Below are positions 39,260 through 49,015 of a DNA stretch of 64,000 bases, piece by piece. The DNA is from Rhizobium rhododendri. GTDB lineage: Bacteria; Pseudomonadota; Alphaproteobacteria; Rhizobiales; Rhizobiaceae. The notes beneath the pieces are model-generated. The model had not been told where the DNA came from. It saw only the letters and a list, made by a program, of their open reading frames with translations, and did not search any database. The stretch spans positions 2,480,001 to 2,544,000 of the forward strand of contig NZ_CP117267.1 in assembly GCF_007000325.2 (NCBI RefSeq). The letters run 5' to 3'. How positions within the stretch are numbered: position 1 is the stretch's first letter; every line of letters starts with the position of its first letter. Position numbers and translations under genes: made by a program.

Positions 39260-40135
39260 CTATACCCGCAGCGCGCCGGGGGTCAGGCCATCTTCCCGGC
39301 GCATGATGGCCGTGAGATGGCTTTGGCTGGAGAAGCCGCAGTTGAGCGCGATCTCGGCCAGCGGCAGCCGTCCATTGACGATCAGTGCGCGGGCCTGATC
39401 GAGGCGTAGGCGGGTGAAATACTGGTGCGGGCTCGTCCCCGTCCGGCGCCGGAAAGAGCGCAGCATCTGGCTTGACGAGAGCTCGACCAGCGCGGCCAGC
39501 GCGTCGAGCCGGACACCGTCTGTAAGATGCGCCTGCATATGGTCGCGCACCTGTCGGAACTGCCGGTCCGACAGGCCGCCCAGATCCTTCTGAGGCCGAG
39601 CCACGCCATATTGCCGGATAAGGTGGATGCCGAGCAGGTTGAGGAGCGAATCAAGCTCGAGGCTCGCCATTGTCCCGTGCGTGCCCGAACGCAGCTCGTC
39701 GCGCAGCATGCCGCCGAGCAGCCCGACACGGCGGTCGACGACCGGCAATGCGTCCGCGACGACGGTGGCAGCCGGCAGATCGAGGTCGGACTGGGCGAGG
39801 TCATCGAGCCACTTCTGCGACAGCGAGAACGCCGCCACCTCCTTGGGCTCATGCCAGCGCGCCCAGTAGTCCGCCCCTGCCGGCACGATCTCGCAGCACC
39901 CGCTAGCAGCCGAAGCGGTGCGGATCCGCGTGCCGCCGAGGCGCGACTCGCGGTTGCTGAAGGGCTTGAAGGACAAAAGCACGAGATGATGGGGGATCGA
40001 CTGGCTGATCTCGCCGGCGTTCCGCCGGTTCCACGCCGCCGTCCCGAAATCCGACCGGACAAGCCTGCCCCAGTTCGGCACCGGTGTGTCGGTAGTGGCA
40101 ACATGGGGGGCTTCGGGTGGAATGGCATCTGACAT
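39260..40135 (-). CDS. AraC family transcriptional regulator
   Basis: 291 residues from ATG 40135. The C-terminal 100 residues contain the two helix-turn-helix units: LDALAALVELSSSQMLRSFR with RTGTSPHQYFTRLRLDQARA, and LAEIALNCGFSSQSHLTAIM, ending LTPGALRV. The N-terminal part (AWNRRNAGEISQSIPHHLVL) is a cupin-like effector region related to the AraC_binding_2 type. It is divergent from a short-chain dehydrogenase whose start is 107 bp away, so it probably controls that gene. The pair is bracketed by two rpsU-leader copies. Confidence 0.88.
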   Translation of the reverse strand: MSDAIPPEAPHVATTDTPVPNWGRLVRSDFGTAAWNRRNAGEISQSIPHHLVLLSFKPFSNRESRLGGTRIRTASAASGCCEIVPAGADYWARWHEPKEVAAFSLSQKWLDDLAQSDLDLPAATVVADALPVVDRRVGLLGGMLRDELRSGTHGTMASLELDSLLNLLGIHLIRQYGVARPQKDLGGLSDRQFRQVRDHMQAHLTDGVRLDALAALVELSSSQMLRSFRRRTGTSPHQYFTRLRLDQARALIVNGRLPLAEIALNCGFSSQSHLTAIMRREDGLTPGALRV

Positions 40136-40242
40136 GTCTATTCCCCGTCCGGCGTGCGGATTTACTAACAACGATGCGCGTATCCTGAAAGCCGCACCCC
40201 TCCATGTCGCCTATTCCTTGCTCATCAACAAGGAGAAAGACA

Positions 40243-41016
40243 ATGACAACGAACGACATGAGCAAAAACATCGATGGCAAGGTAGCGGTTGTGATGGGTG
40301 CAACGCGCAATCAGGGCCGGGCCTACGCCGTCATGCTGGCGCGCAACGGCTGCCGCGGGGTGGCCGTCCACTATCACGGCGAGGCATCAAGGGGCGAAGC
40401 GGAAGAGACCGCCGCCGAGATCAAGCATTACGGTGCCGAGGCGCTTCTGTTCAGCGCCGACCTGACAAAGGTCGCCGACGTGGTGAAATTGTTTGACGCG
40501 GTCGACGAGACGTTCGGCCAACTCGACATCGTGGTGAACACAGTCGGCAAGGTGGTCAAGAAGCCGTTCGTAGAGATCACCGAAGCCGAGTTCGACCAGA
40601 GCTTTGCAATCAACAGCAAGGCGGCGTTCTTCTGCATGCAGGAGGCAGCCAAACGGATCGCCGACAACGGCCGGATCATCAACATCGGCACGACGCTGCA
40701 AGCGGCAACGACCGGGCTCTACGCAATCTACGCCGGGTCAAAGGCGCCGCTCGAACACTTCACACGCGCCCTTGCCAAGGAAATCGGCCACCGGGGCGTC
40801 ACGGTCAACACCGTGGCACCTGGCCCACTCAACACCTCGTTCTTCTACCCAGTGGAGACGGACGATTCGAAAGCGTTTCTCTCCGGCATGAGCCCCCAGA
40901 ACCGCCTCGGCGAGATCGACGAAATCACGCCACTGATCGAGTTCCTTGTCGGCCCGGGCGGCGGCTGGGTGACAGCCCAGACCCTCTTCATCAACGGCGG
41001 CTTCATCGCCCGCTAA
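40243..41016 (+). CDS. Short-chain dehydrogenase/reductase
   Basis: 257 residues from ATG 40243, with AAGGAGAA at 40230-40237. The cofactor loop is GATRNQGRAYAVMLA, followed by the VNTVGK segment in the NAG position and the active-site YAGSK with Tyr and Lys. The usual catalytic Ser 13 residues before Tyr is a Thr (NIGTTLQAATTGLYAIY), which may still work. TVNTVAPGPLNTSFF and the C-terminal TLFINGGF are typical of the classical family. It is an NAD(P)-dependent oxidoreductase of unknown substrate, probably regulated by the divergent AraC protein. Confidence 0.88.
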   Translation: MTTNDMSKNIDGKVAVVMGATRNQGRAYAVMLARNGCRGVAVHYHGEASRGEAEETAAEIKHYGAEALLFSADLTKVADVVKLFDAVDETFGQLDIVVNTVGKVVKKPFVEITEAEFDQSFAINSKAAFFCMQEAAKRIADNGRIINIGTTLQAATTGLYAIYAGSKAPLEHFTRALAKEIGHRGVTVNTVAPGPLNTSFFYPVETDDSKAFLSGMSPQNRLGEIDEITPLIEFLVGPGGGWVTAQTLFINGGFIAR

Positions 41017-41392
41017 ACCCATGACCAACCGGCGTCCGTCGCAAGCGGGCGCCGATCCCACATCGAAAAGCGCCGATGAACCATTCGAGCGGGCCATCGG
41101 CTGCCTCGATTTCGGGCGGCACCGGACAGAGGCACCGCCTCGGCCTTGTCGCTCTTCGGCAACCACGAACCGGCCGCGCTCAGCGGCTCCGACCAGTTCG
41201 TCCGGGCGCCCATGTGGCCCCTCATCCTATGACCATATGCGTCCCGCCGATAGAAAGCGGCTTTCGCATCCGTCGTACGAGCTCAGTTGCCTTGACCAGG
41301 CCCTGTCCCGGCGCCGAAGCATACGACATAAAGCGGGCATGTCCGTCCCGAGTTATGACGTCCGGCACCTCTCCTTTTTCCCGGCCTCCCCC
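41017..41392. other. Non-coding DNA after the SDR gene
   Basis: Several open frames cross this stretch, but none has a binding site, and their residue composition (Arg/Pro/Ser-rich) is that of GC-rich shadow frames. One short frame ending LSGSDQFVRAPMWPLIL near 41228 looks slightly more protein-like and may be a remnant. Nothing else was recognised. Confidence 0.4.
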
Positions 41393-41568
41393 ATCCCCTC
41401 ATCTAGACTTCCACCCCCCAATCTGCTATCGCCCACGGCCAATTGCCCTGTCTCAGGCTGGGCTAGCCACACAATTTTGCCTTCAGGGTCGGTGACTGGG
41501 ACCGGCTGGTTGGCGGGGTGCAATCGAACCGGGGAACGGTGTTCTCGTGCAGGTACTTGTCCGCGACA
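41393..41568 (+). repeat. rpsU-leader direct repeat, copy B
   Basis: The second copy of the 177-bp segment at 39057-39233, in the same orientation and about 2.3 kb away. It starts with the same pyrimidine-rich tract (CCCCTCATCT and CCACCCCC), passes through a degenerate hairpin region, and ends in the well-conserved 82-bp block leading to GTG CAG GTA CTT GTC CGC GAC. It runs directly into the truncated rpsU reading frame. Confidence 0.6.
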
Positions 41569-41633
41569 ACAAGGTCGACCAGGCGCTCCGCGCGCTCAAG
41601 AAGAAGATGCAGCGCGAAGGAAAGATCGGATAG
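41547..41633 (+). pseudogene. rpsU: Truncated 30S ribosomal protein S21 gene
   Basis: Starting at GTG 41547, the frame reads [20 protein letters not shown] followed by MQREG, the S21 N-terminus almost residue for residue, then KIG and TAG (41631-41633). S21 is normally about 70 residues or more in this group; here only 28 codons remain and the basic C-terminal half is missing. The intact rpsU is presumably elsewhere in the genome. The short peptide could still be translated because the leader is intact. A TPR lipoprotein gene follows 122 bp downstream. Confidence 0.75.
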
Positions 41634-41755
41634 TCGTTATTTCGACGTTTTCGAATGTATGTGTGGCGGGGCGAATCATTCGCCGCCGCCATCTTAGTTT
41701 ATGAACAAATCTCTCGGCACAGCCCGATCTGACCGCATGGAAAGCGAAATCCGGA

Positions 41756-42628
41756 ATGGCATTTATGACGCATGAACAGTCCCGAACCCCGATCCGGTCC
41801 GCTTCTGTTTGCAGGGCCGGCAAGTCAGCATTGCCGCTTCTGGCGCTCGTCGCCGCGATTGGCCTTGCCGGATGCCAGACGAACTCCACGGACGCGGTCA
41901 TCCGCATCGACAAGGCGCAGGGTTCGCAGGAAAACATTTCCTCGCTTAGCTCCGTCATCGCCGCCAATCCGTCGGATCCGGAAGGCTACAACGTGCGTGG
42001 ATCGGCCTATGGCCGCGCCGGCGAATTCTCCAAGTCGCTGGCCGACTTCAACCAGGCGATCCAGCTCAATCCGAAATTCTACCAGGCCTATGCCAACCGC
42101 GCGCTTGTCTACCGCAACATGGGCAAGCAGGCGGAAGCCGCCGCCGATTACTCCTCGGCGCTGCAGATCAACCCGAACTACGATGTCGCCTATATCGGTC
42201 GCGGCAATATCTATCGCCTCGCCGGACAAGACGACCAGGCCTTCAACGACTTCTCCAAGGCGATCCAGCTCGGCACGACGGACGGACGCGCCTATCACGG
42301 CCGCGGCTTGATCTTCCAGAAGCGCGGCCAGCAGGAAAAGGCGATCGACGATTTCTCCAAGGCGATCTCGCTGTCGCCGAATTCGCCGGAGCCCTACAAC
42401 GGCCGCGGCATCTCCTATATCGCCAACAAGGATCTCGACAACGCCTTTGCCGACTTCAACCACGCCATCGACCTCGACAACAAGGTGGCGGAATCCTGGT
42501 CGAACCAGGCGCTGGTCTATGAACAGCGCGGCGACAAGGCGAAGGCACAGAAGTCCTACCAGCACGCGCTCAATCTCGACCCGCGCTTCCAGCCGGCCAA
42601 GGACGGCCTCGCCCGTCTTCGCGGCTGA
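41756..42628 (+). CDS. TPR-repeat lipoprotein
   Basis: 290 residues. A lipoprotein signal peptide is visible (SALPLLALVAAIGLAGC, lipobox LAGC at about residue 40), so the protein is probably anchored in a membrane facing the periplasm. About six TPR units follow from residue 66 (GYNVRGSAYGRAGEFSKSLA, AYANRALVYRNMGKQAEAAA, AYIGRGNIYRLAGQDDQAFN and so on), like the NlpI group. It is likely a scaffold for envelope enzymes. ATG 41756 and ATG 41765 are both possible starts. Confidence 0.85.
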   Translation: MAFMTHEQSRTPIRSASVCRAGKSALPLLALVAAIGLAGCQTNSTDAVIRIDKAQGSQENISSLSSVIAANPSDPEGYNVRGSAYGRAGEFSKSLADFNQAIQLNPKFYQAYANRALVYRNMGKQAEAAADYSSALQINPNYDVAYIGRGNIYRLAGQDDQAFNDFSKAIQLGTTDGRAYHGRGLIFQKRGQQEKAIDDFSKAISLSPNSPEPYNGRGISYIANKDLDNAFADFNHAIDLDNKVAESWSNQALVYEQRGDKAKAQKSYQHALNLDPRFQPAKDGLARLRG

Positions 42629-42639
42629 TAGAACGATAC

Positions 42640-42700
42640 CCCGGCGCAACCAGCGCCGGGCATCCCCAGGCATTGCGGAAGGCGTCGTTTCGCAATGCCT
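42640..42700 (+). terminator. Two consecutive stem-loops after the TPR gene
   Basis: CCCGGCGC/GCGCCGGG (42640-42660) is a short stem on a 5-nt loop. AGGCATTGCG (42668-42677) pairs perfectly with CGCAATGCCT (42691-42700). Neither is followed by a T-run, but together they lie just behind the stop at 42628. Confidence 0.45.
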
Positions 42701-42784
42701 CATTGCAAGACCTGCCTGAGTGACACAGTCTTCCCGAAGGCGCCGCAGACTTCCTCAGGACGCCACTGACATGCGAGGCACCGC

Positions 42785-43897
42785 TTGGCCCAGCTTACAT
42801 CCGCGTCCCCTAAAATCATCGTCATCGGCGCCGGCATCGTCGGCGCCTCCATCGCTTGGCATCTGGCGATGCGCGGCGCATCCGTAACAGTTGTCGCTAC
42901 GAAGACCGGCGGCGACGCGACGCCGAATTCCTTTGCATGGATCAATGCCAGCTGGGGCAACCCGGAATTCTATTTTCGGCTGCGGCTGCGCGCCATGCAG
43001 GAATGGAAGCGAATGGCCGAAGACCTGCCAACGCTGCCGCTGCAGTGGACCGGCGCCCTGTGCTTCGACTTGTCCGTTGGTCAGCTTGAAGCCTATGCCG
43101 TCGAGCATGGTGGCTGGGGCTACGATCTGCGCTCCGTCGCCCGCGACGAGAGCCGCGCTATCGAGCCGCATCTGGCAGACCCGCCGGAATTTGCGCTGTT
43201 TGCGGCCGAGGAAGGCTCCGTCGAGCCCGAAATCGCTGCCCGCTGCATGCTCGGCGATGCCTTTCGCCTTGGCACGACATTCCTGCCCAATCTCGTCGTC
43301 GAAGCGCTCATCGAGAAAAACGGTCGCATCGTCGGCATCAGGACGGCCGATGGCCCGGTCATGGCCGATCATGTTGTGCTGGCTGCCGGCACGGGGTCGG
43401 CCGCCATCGCTGCTTCCGTCGGCATCCATCTGCCGATCACATCGCCGCCTGGCCTCATCGTACATTCGAAGCCGTATCCAAAGCGCCTGAACGGCCTCGT
43501 CATCGCCCCGCATCTGCATATGCGCCAGACGACCGAGGGCCGCATCATTGCCGGCGGTGATTTCGGCGGCAGCGATCCCGGCAGCGATGCGCAGGGCGTT
43601 GCCGACCGCCTGTTTGCCGAGGTGCGGACGATGCTGGACAATGCTGCGGATCTGGAACTCGAAACATACACCGTTGGATACCGCCCGACGCCCGTCGATG
43701 GCTTCCCCATCATCGGCGACACCGGGCAAGCGCCGGGCCTATACCTTGCCATGATGCATTCCGGCGTCACGCTGGCGCCACTGGTCGGACTGCTGGCTGC
43801 CAACGAAATCATCGGTGGCACGCCTGACGCCTCCCTGGCGCCGCTGCGTTTCAGCCGGTTCACGTCCGGCACACCTCTGATCAAGCACGGACGCTGA
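42785..43897 (+). CDS. FAD-dependent oxidoreductase (DAO family)
   Basis: 370 residues. The start is TTG 42785, with GAGG 6 bp upstream (42775-42778); no in-frame ATG is available nearby. The Rossmann motif IIVIGAGIVGASIAWHLAMR is at residues 11-30, and the C-terminal part has GYRPTPVDGFPIIGDTG and LYLAMMHSGVTLAPLVG, as in glycine/D-amino-acid oxidase-type flavoproteins. It should oxidise a small amine or amino acid; the substrate is not determined. It is monocistronic, followed by the convergent oxidase subunit IV gene. Confidence 0.86.
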   Translation: MAQLTSASPKIIVIGAGIVGASIAWHLAMRGASVTVVATKTGGDATPNSFAWINASWGNPEFYFRLRLRAMQEWKRMAEDLPTLPLQWTGALCFDLSVGQLEAYAVEHGGWGYDLRSVARDESRAIEPHLADPPEFALFAAEEGSVEPEIAARCMLGDAFRLGTTFLPNLVVEALIEKNGRIVGIRTADGPVMADHVVLAAGTGSAAIAASVGIHLPITSPPGLIVHSKPYPKRLNGLVIAPHLHMRQTTEGRIIAGGDFGGSDPGSDAQGVADRLFAEVRTMLDNAADLELETYTVGYRPTPVDGFPIIGDTGQAPGLYLAMMHSGVTLAPLVGLLAANEIIGGTPDASLAPLRFSRFTSGTPLIKHGR

Positions 43898-43919
43898 TGC
43901 GCACCGGCGAAATCGGCGC

Positions 43920-44144
43920 TCAGCGGGTCATGATATAGCCGACGAAGGCGACAATCACGAAGATAAGCACGCCACCTACCAGTCCCGCATGTCCGAAAAA
44001 CCCGCCGGCCATGGCAATCAGCAGTGCCGCCACGAACACGCTCAGCAGCTTGGCGCCGTTCAGGAACAGGGAATAGGTCTTCTCGTGCTCGTTATAGTCC
44101 ATCGGAGCGCCGGTTTCGGATGGACCGGTCGGATGTTCTGCCAT
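43920..44144 (-). CDS. aa3-type cytochrome c oxidase subunit IV
   Basis: 74 residues from ATG 44144, with AGAGGAGG upstream. It begins with a hydrophilic segment (MDYNEHEKTYSLFLNGAKLL is the characteristic core) followed by two tightly spaced hydrophobic stretches ending GYIMTR. This is the small alpha-proteobacterial subunit IV that accompanies the aa3 oxidase in the inner membrane. Its role is accessory and it is commonly encoded apart from the ctaCDE genes, as here. Confidence 0.85.
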   Translation of the reverse strand: MAEHPTGPSETGAPMDYNEHEKTYSLFLNGAKLLSVFVAALLIAMAGGFFGHAGLVGGVLIFVIVAFVGYIMTR

Positions 44145-44278
44145 GATGATTTCCTCCTCTTGCGCGCCTATCGACCAATGCCCTTGCAACAAGGCGCGGT
44201 CGATGGCCCTCCCGCGCAGATGCTCTCATAAAGCGAGACAAGAGGCAATGCGTGACGCCTGGGCAGCAGGAGATCAGG

Positions 44279-45031
44279 TCAGGCCTGCCGCAGAGTTCCG
44301 GCTCGGTTGGCAGCAGCAAAGCGGGCCGTCGGCAGAATGGTCAGCGGCGTCGAGCCCATGGCTTTCGAACGCTGGAACATCATGCGACGCTCGTAGGGCT
44401 CGGAGATGAAAAACGGGAAGCGTTCGTAGAGAGCGGTTCGCACTTCCCGCGTGCGCGTCGCCATCAGCGTCAGCGGTATATTGTATTTTCCGACGCCCAT
44501 TTGCGCCGGAACGACCGTATCGGCGGAAAATACCCGTTTGTAGAACGGCGCATGTTGCGGACTGACGAGTTGCAGCACCCTGTCCGCATCGAAGTAATCG
44601 GCTGCCATTGAGGCGATCCGCAGGGTGAGATACGGCAAGGCCGGCATTTCACCGATGATCTCGGGGTCGGCGGCGAAACGGACGGGATCGATCAGCGTCA
44701 TGCCGCTGTCGAGAAAAGCATCGATTTCCTTCGGGTACATATCGCGGGTGATGCTGATGCGGTGGTCCGGCGTGACGTGGTGAATACGCACCGTACTGAT
44801 CAGCCGTTCGTCGAAATAGACGCCGAAGACATAGGCATGATCGTCGAAATCGACGGCATCTATAAGCTTGGCGCCATCGAGTGTCAGGATGTTGGCGAGC
44901 TTGTAGGCGCGGTATCGCATCCTTGCGACCTCTTCCATGTCTTCCTGTGTCTCGACGCGGCGGTATTCGATGTGATCCAGAACTTCGAGAAGCTTGTTTG
45001 AAAAACTGCTTTGAACAACTTCGTTACGCAT
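44279..45031 (-). CDS. FeeM-like N-acyl amino acid synthase (GNAT fold)
   Basis: 250 residues from ATG 45031. The order of motifs fits acyl-transferases of the FeeM/autoinducer-synthase type: YRRVETQEDMEEVARMRYRA near residue 25, FGVYFDERLISTVRIHHVTP near 70, SGMTLIDPVRFAADPEI near 108, YLTLRIASMAADYF near 130 and FSADTVVPAQMGVG near 167. FeeM-family enzymes join a fatty acyl group from acyl carrier protein to an amino acid. The product and the receptor are unknown. No carrier protein gene is nearby. It lies downstream of an EAL-domain gene on the same strand. An upstream in-frame ATG at 45091 is possible. Confidence 0.72.
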   Translation of the reverse strand: MRNEVVQSSFSNKLLEVLDHIEYRRVETQEDMEEVARMRYRAYKLANILTLDGAKLIDAVDFDDHAYVFGVYFDERLISTVRIHHVTPDHRISITRDMYPKEIDAFLDSGMTLIDPVRFAADPEIIGEMPALPYLTLRIASMAADYFDADRVLQLVSPQHAPFYKRVFSADTVVPAQMGVGKYNIPLTLMATRTREVRTALYERFPFFISEPYERRMMFQRSKAMGSTPLTILPTARFAAANRAGTLRQA

Positions 45032-45219
45032 GACGCCAACGCCCTGAATTCCTAATAGGAGATTAATGCGTGAGCGCGATCCATCTCGCAATGAGCGATT
45101 AAAAATTAATTAAGATACATTTTATTAGGGTTAACGTCTTCTAATAACGCGAATAAAATCAATGACATAGAAACTTCAGTGTATGAAAATGTGATTTTTT
45201 AGCGAAATTCGATATCTTT

Positions 45220-47523
45220 TTACGCGACATATTCCACGACCGTGGTGGCACGTTTTGCATCGAGAACGGCCACCATCGACAGCAGCGTGGCGTTCGAAAC
45301 TGGCTTCGAAAACACGTAGCCCTGCACAAAATCTGCACAGTAATACTGGTTGATGAGGTGGAGCTGGTCCTGCGTTTCGACGCCCTCGACAACGATCTGA
45401 AGGCCCAGTTCGCGGCAGAGATTGACAGTACCGCGCAGCAGCTTGAGCCGCCTTTCGTCCTCGGTGATGTTGCGCACGAACGAGCGGTCGATCTTGACGA
45501 CATCGATCGGCAGCGAATCGAGGTAGGACAGGCTGGAAAAACCGGTGCCAAAGTCATCGATGGCAATGGTTATACCCATGCTGCGCAGCTCGGTCAGGAT
45601 GGCCCCCACCGTCGCAAGCTCATCCATAAGGCAGCTTTCCGTCACCTCGAGATGCAGGCGCGCTGGCGGCAGGCCCGATGCCGCCAGCGCCTTGCGCACC
45701 ACGGAGACGATAGCATTGCTGCGCAGGTCCTGGACGGAAAGGTTGACGGACACAGAAATCGTTTCGGGCCAGGCCATGCAATCGTGGCAGGCGAGGTTGA
45801 GGATGTGGTGGGTTATGCCGGAAACGATACCCATGTCTTCGGCAATCTGCACGAATGTGTCAGGCGGCACCATACCCCGTTCGGGATGGTTCCAGCGGGA
45901 CAATGCTTCGCAACAATCGATGCGGCTGCCGTCGGGCAGGAACATAGGCTGGTAGACGACCTGCAATTGGCCCTGCTCTATCGCCTCGCGCAGCTCCTCC
46001 TTGAGCTTCTGGCGCTCTATGTAGCGCTCGTCCATCTCCTCCTCGAACTCCGAGCAGCTTCCCTTGGCGCGGGATTTCGCCTCGAATAGCGCAAGGTCGG
46101 CCTTGATCTGCCATTCTTCCGGGCGGAACTCCTGGCTGCCGATGATCACGTAGCCCGCACTGACAGAGATCCGGAAGGTGGTGTCGTCGACCTCGTAGTT
46201 GCCGCCGATGGCCGCATGCAGTGTCCGTATGCGCTGGCCGAGATCTGCGACATCGTCCTCGTTCGGAAAGAAAACCACGAATTGGTCGCCCATCAGCCGC
46301 GCCACGAGCGCGACATCTTTCGCCTCCCGTTTTAAACGAGCTGCGATCTCGGCCAGCAGGTGGTCGCCGACGATATGTCCCTTGATATCGTTGACATGCT
46401 TGAACTCGTCGATGTCGAGAACGGCAAACCCGATCGTTCCAGGTTTCGCACGCGCGACAAGACTTTCCTTGACGCGATCAATAAAATATTCGCGGTTGGG
46501 CAGGCCTGTCAGTGCGTCGTAGCGCACCATATGCAGGATCTTGCGCTCAGCGCGGATGCGGGAGGTCACATCCTCGAAGATCAGGATGACGACGCCATCG
46601 CCACGACGGCTGGCAGAAAATTCGAGGAACAGGTTTTCGCTGAACTGGATCAGCGTCCGCGACAGCGAACCGTCGACAAGCTGCGCCAGCTGCCGCTGGA
46701 TCAAGCTAGGTAGCGAGCCGTCGATGAAGGAATTGCGCACGCCGTAGCGCAGCACGACGTCGAGTTCGCAATCCTTGAGCTGCTCCTGGTTTGTTAGATG
46801 CAGCAGTTCGCAGGCTTTGCGGTTGACGACCAGAATGCGATTGTTCGCATCCAGCATGAAGAGGCCGTGCGTCATGTTGTTGAGCGCCGTGTCGAAGCGA
46901 TCGTTGATCAGCGAGATTTCGCGCGCCGCGATCACGTTCTTGTAGAGAAACTCCCGCACCCCTGTGGCCATCGACCGCGTCGTCAGCACGAAGGGGATGA
47001 GGGTCACCGACAACAGCTGCATATAGGGATCGCGCAAAAGCAGGAAGCCGAGGCTGATCGGCAGCGATGCGGAGATCGTCTGAAGGTTGACCGCCTTCGA
47101 AGATCCGTAATTGCGTCCGACAACCGCCACCATCGAGGCAAGCGTGACCGCAACGCAGGCGATCTCGGCGAACATGTCCTGCAGGACAAACACGGCAAAG
47201 CCGCTGCCGATACCAAGGAGCGTGGTGGTGGAGACGCCCCCGTACAGATAGCGGCGCTCCCACAGCGCAATATCCTCACGGCTCATCGCCGACTTGTCGG
47301 CGGTATCGAAGCGATGAAACCAATAGATGCGATAGGCGCAGACGGCGATGAAAACAGCTGTGAGGTAGAGATAGAAGTGCGACCCGGATTTTGAAAAGAC
47401 GGCAGCATAGGTCATGATCTGCACGATCATGCCCGTGAAAAGCGTGCTGCGATTTCCAAACAGTGAACTTACGAATGACAGGTAGACATCTGTCGGAACG
47501 CCGTTCGGGTCTTGAGGCTTCAT
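45220..47523 (-). CDS. Membrane GGDEF/EAL protein, degenerate GGDEF with intact EAL
   Basis: 767 residues. Several N-terminal hydrophobic helices (about residues 25-190) are followed by a PAS-like segment (NNMTHGLFMLDANNRILVVN) near 215, a GGDEF domain near 335-500 and an EAL domain from about 515. The GGDEF signature is MGDQF (residues 411-415), so cyclase activity is unlikely. The EAL residues are all there: EALSRW (Glu539), SVNLSVQDL, LEVTES, IDDFGTGFSS, VVKIDRSFV, VVEGVET and FVQGYVFSKP. It should hydrolyse c-di-GMP, perhaps with the dead GGDEF as a GTP sensor. The AT-rich gap 45032-45219 separates it from the FeeM-like gene. Confidence 0.9.
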   Translation of the reverse strand: MKPQDPNGVPTDVYLSFVSSLFGNRSTLFTGMIVQIMTYAAVFSKSGSHFYLYLTAVFIAVCAYRIYWFHRFDTADKSAMSREDIALWERRYLYGGVSTTTLLGIGSGFAVFVLQDMFAEIACVAVTLASMVAVVGRNYGSSKAVNLQTISASLPISLGFLLLRDPYMQLLSVTLIPFVLTTRSMATGVREFLYKNVIAAREISLINDRFDTALNNMTHGLFMLDANNRILVVNRKACELLHLTNQEQLKDCELDVVLRYGVRNSFIDGSLPSLIQRQLAQLVDGSLSRTLIQFSENLFLEFSASRRGDGVVILIFEDVTSRIRAERKILHMVRYDALTGLPNREYFIDRVKESLVARAKPGTIGFAVLDIDEFKHVNDIKGHIVGDHLLAEIAARLKREAKDVALVARLMGDQFVVFFPNEDDVADLGQRIRTLHAAIGGNYEVDDTTFRISVSAGYVIIGSQEFRPEEWQIKADLALFEAKSRAKGSCSEFEEEMDERYIERQKLKEELREAIEQGQLQVVYQPMFLPDGSRIDCCEALSRWNHPERGMVPPDTFVQIAEDMGIVSGITHHILNLACHDCMAWPETISVSVNLSVQDLRSNAIVSVVRKALAASGLPPARLHLEVTESCLMDELATVGAILTELRSMGITIAIDDFGTGFSSLSYLDSLPIDVVKIDRSFVRNITEDERRLKLLRGTVNLCRELGLQIVVEGVETQDQLHLINQYYCADFVQGYVFSKPVSNATLLSMVAVLDAKRATTVVEYVA

Positions 47524-47712
47524 CCACAGTCCCCCTGATACGCGGCGGACAATAGGTCAAACCCCTTAAAAAATAATTGCCCATTCGCCTGACATTGGAC
47601 AGGCATTAACGATTGCAACGTCTATCGAACACCGGCGACAGTATTAAAACTTCGCTTTTACCGCGACTTTTTAATGTGCGATCTCGACCTGCCTATAGGC
47701 CAGCAACATGGC

Positions 47713-48891
<1,179 letters not shown>

Positions 48892-49015
48892 CTAAACATT
48901 TCAACCCCCGCGTTTCAACCCTCAGTATCCCCGCAGACAGCGCGGAATCTTGACTTCGCTAGCATTCTACGTTCCTAACGATCTTATAAATCGGGCATTT
49001 TTACCGGAGCCTTGC

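Noticed and set aside
41021..41704. Plus-strand open frame after the SDR gene
   Set aside because: It has no binding site, has low-complexity Arg/Pro/Ser composition, and crosses the rpsU-leader repeat and the rpsU fragment in another frame.
36700..41760. Insertion sequence or integrase within the accessory region
   Set aside because: No transposase, integrase, recombinase or terminal repeats of an IS were found, so the mobile nature is inferred only from composition and duplicated flanks.
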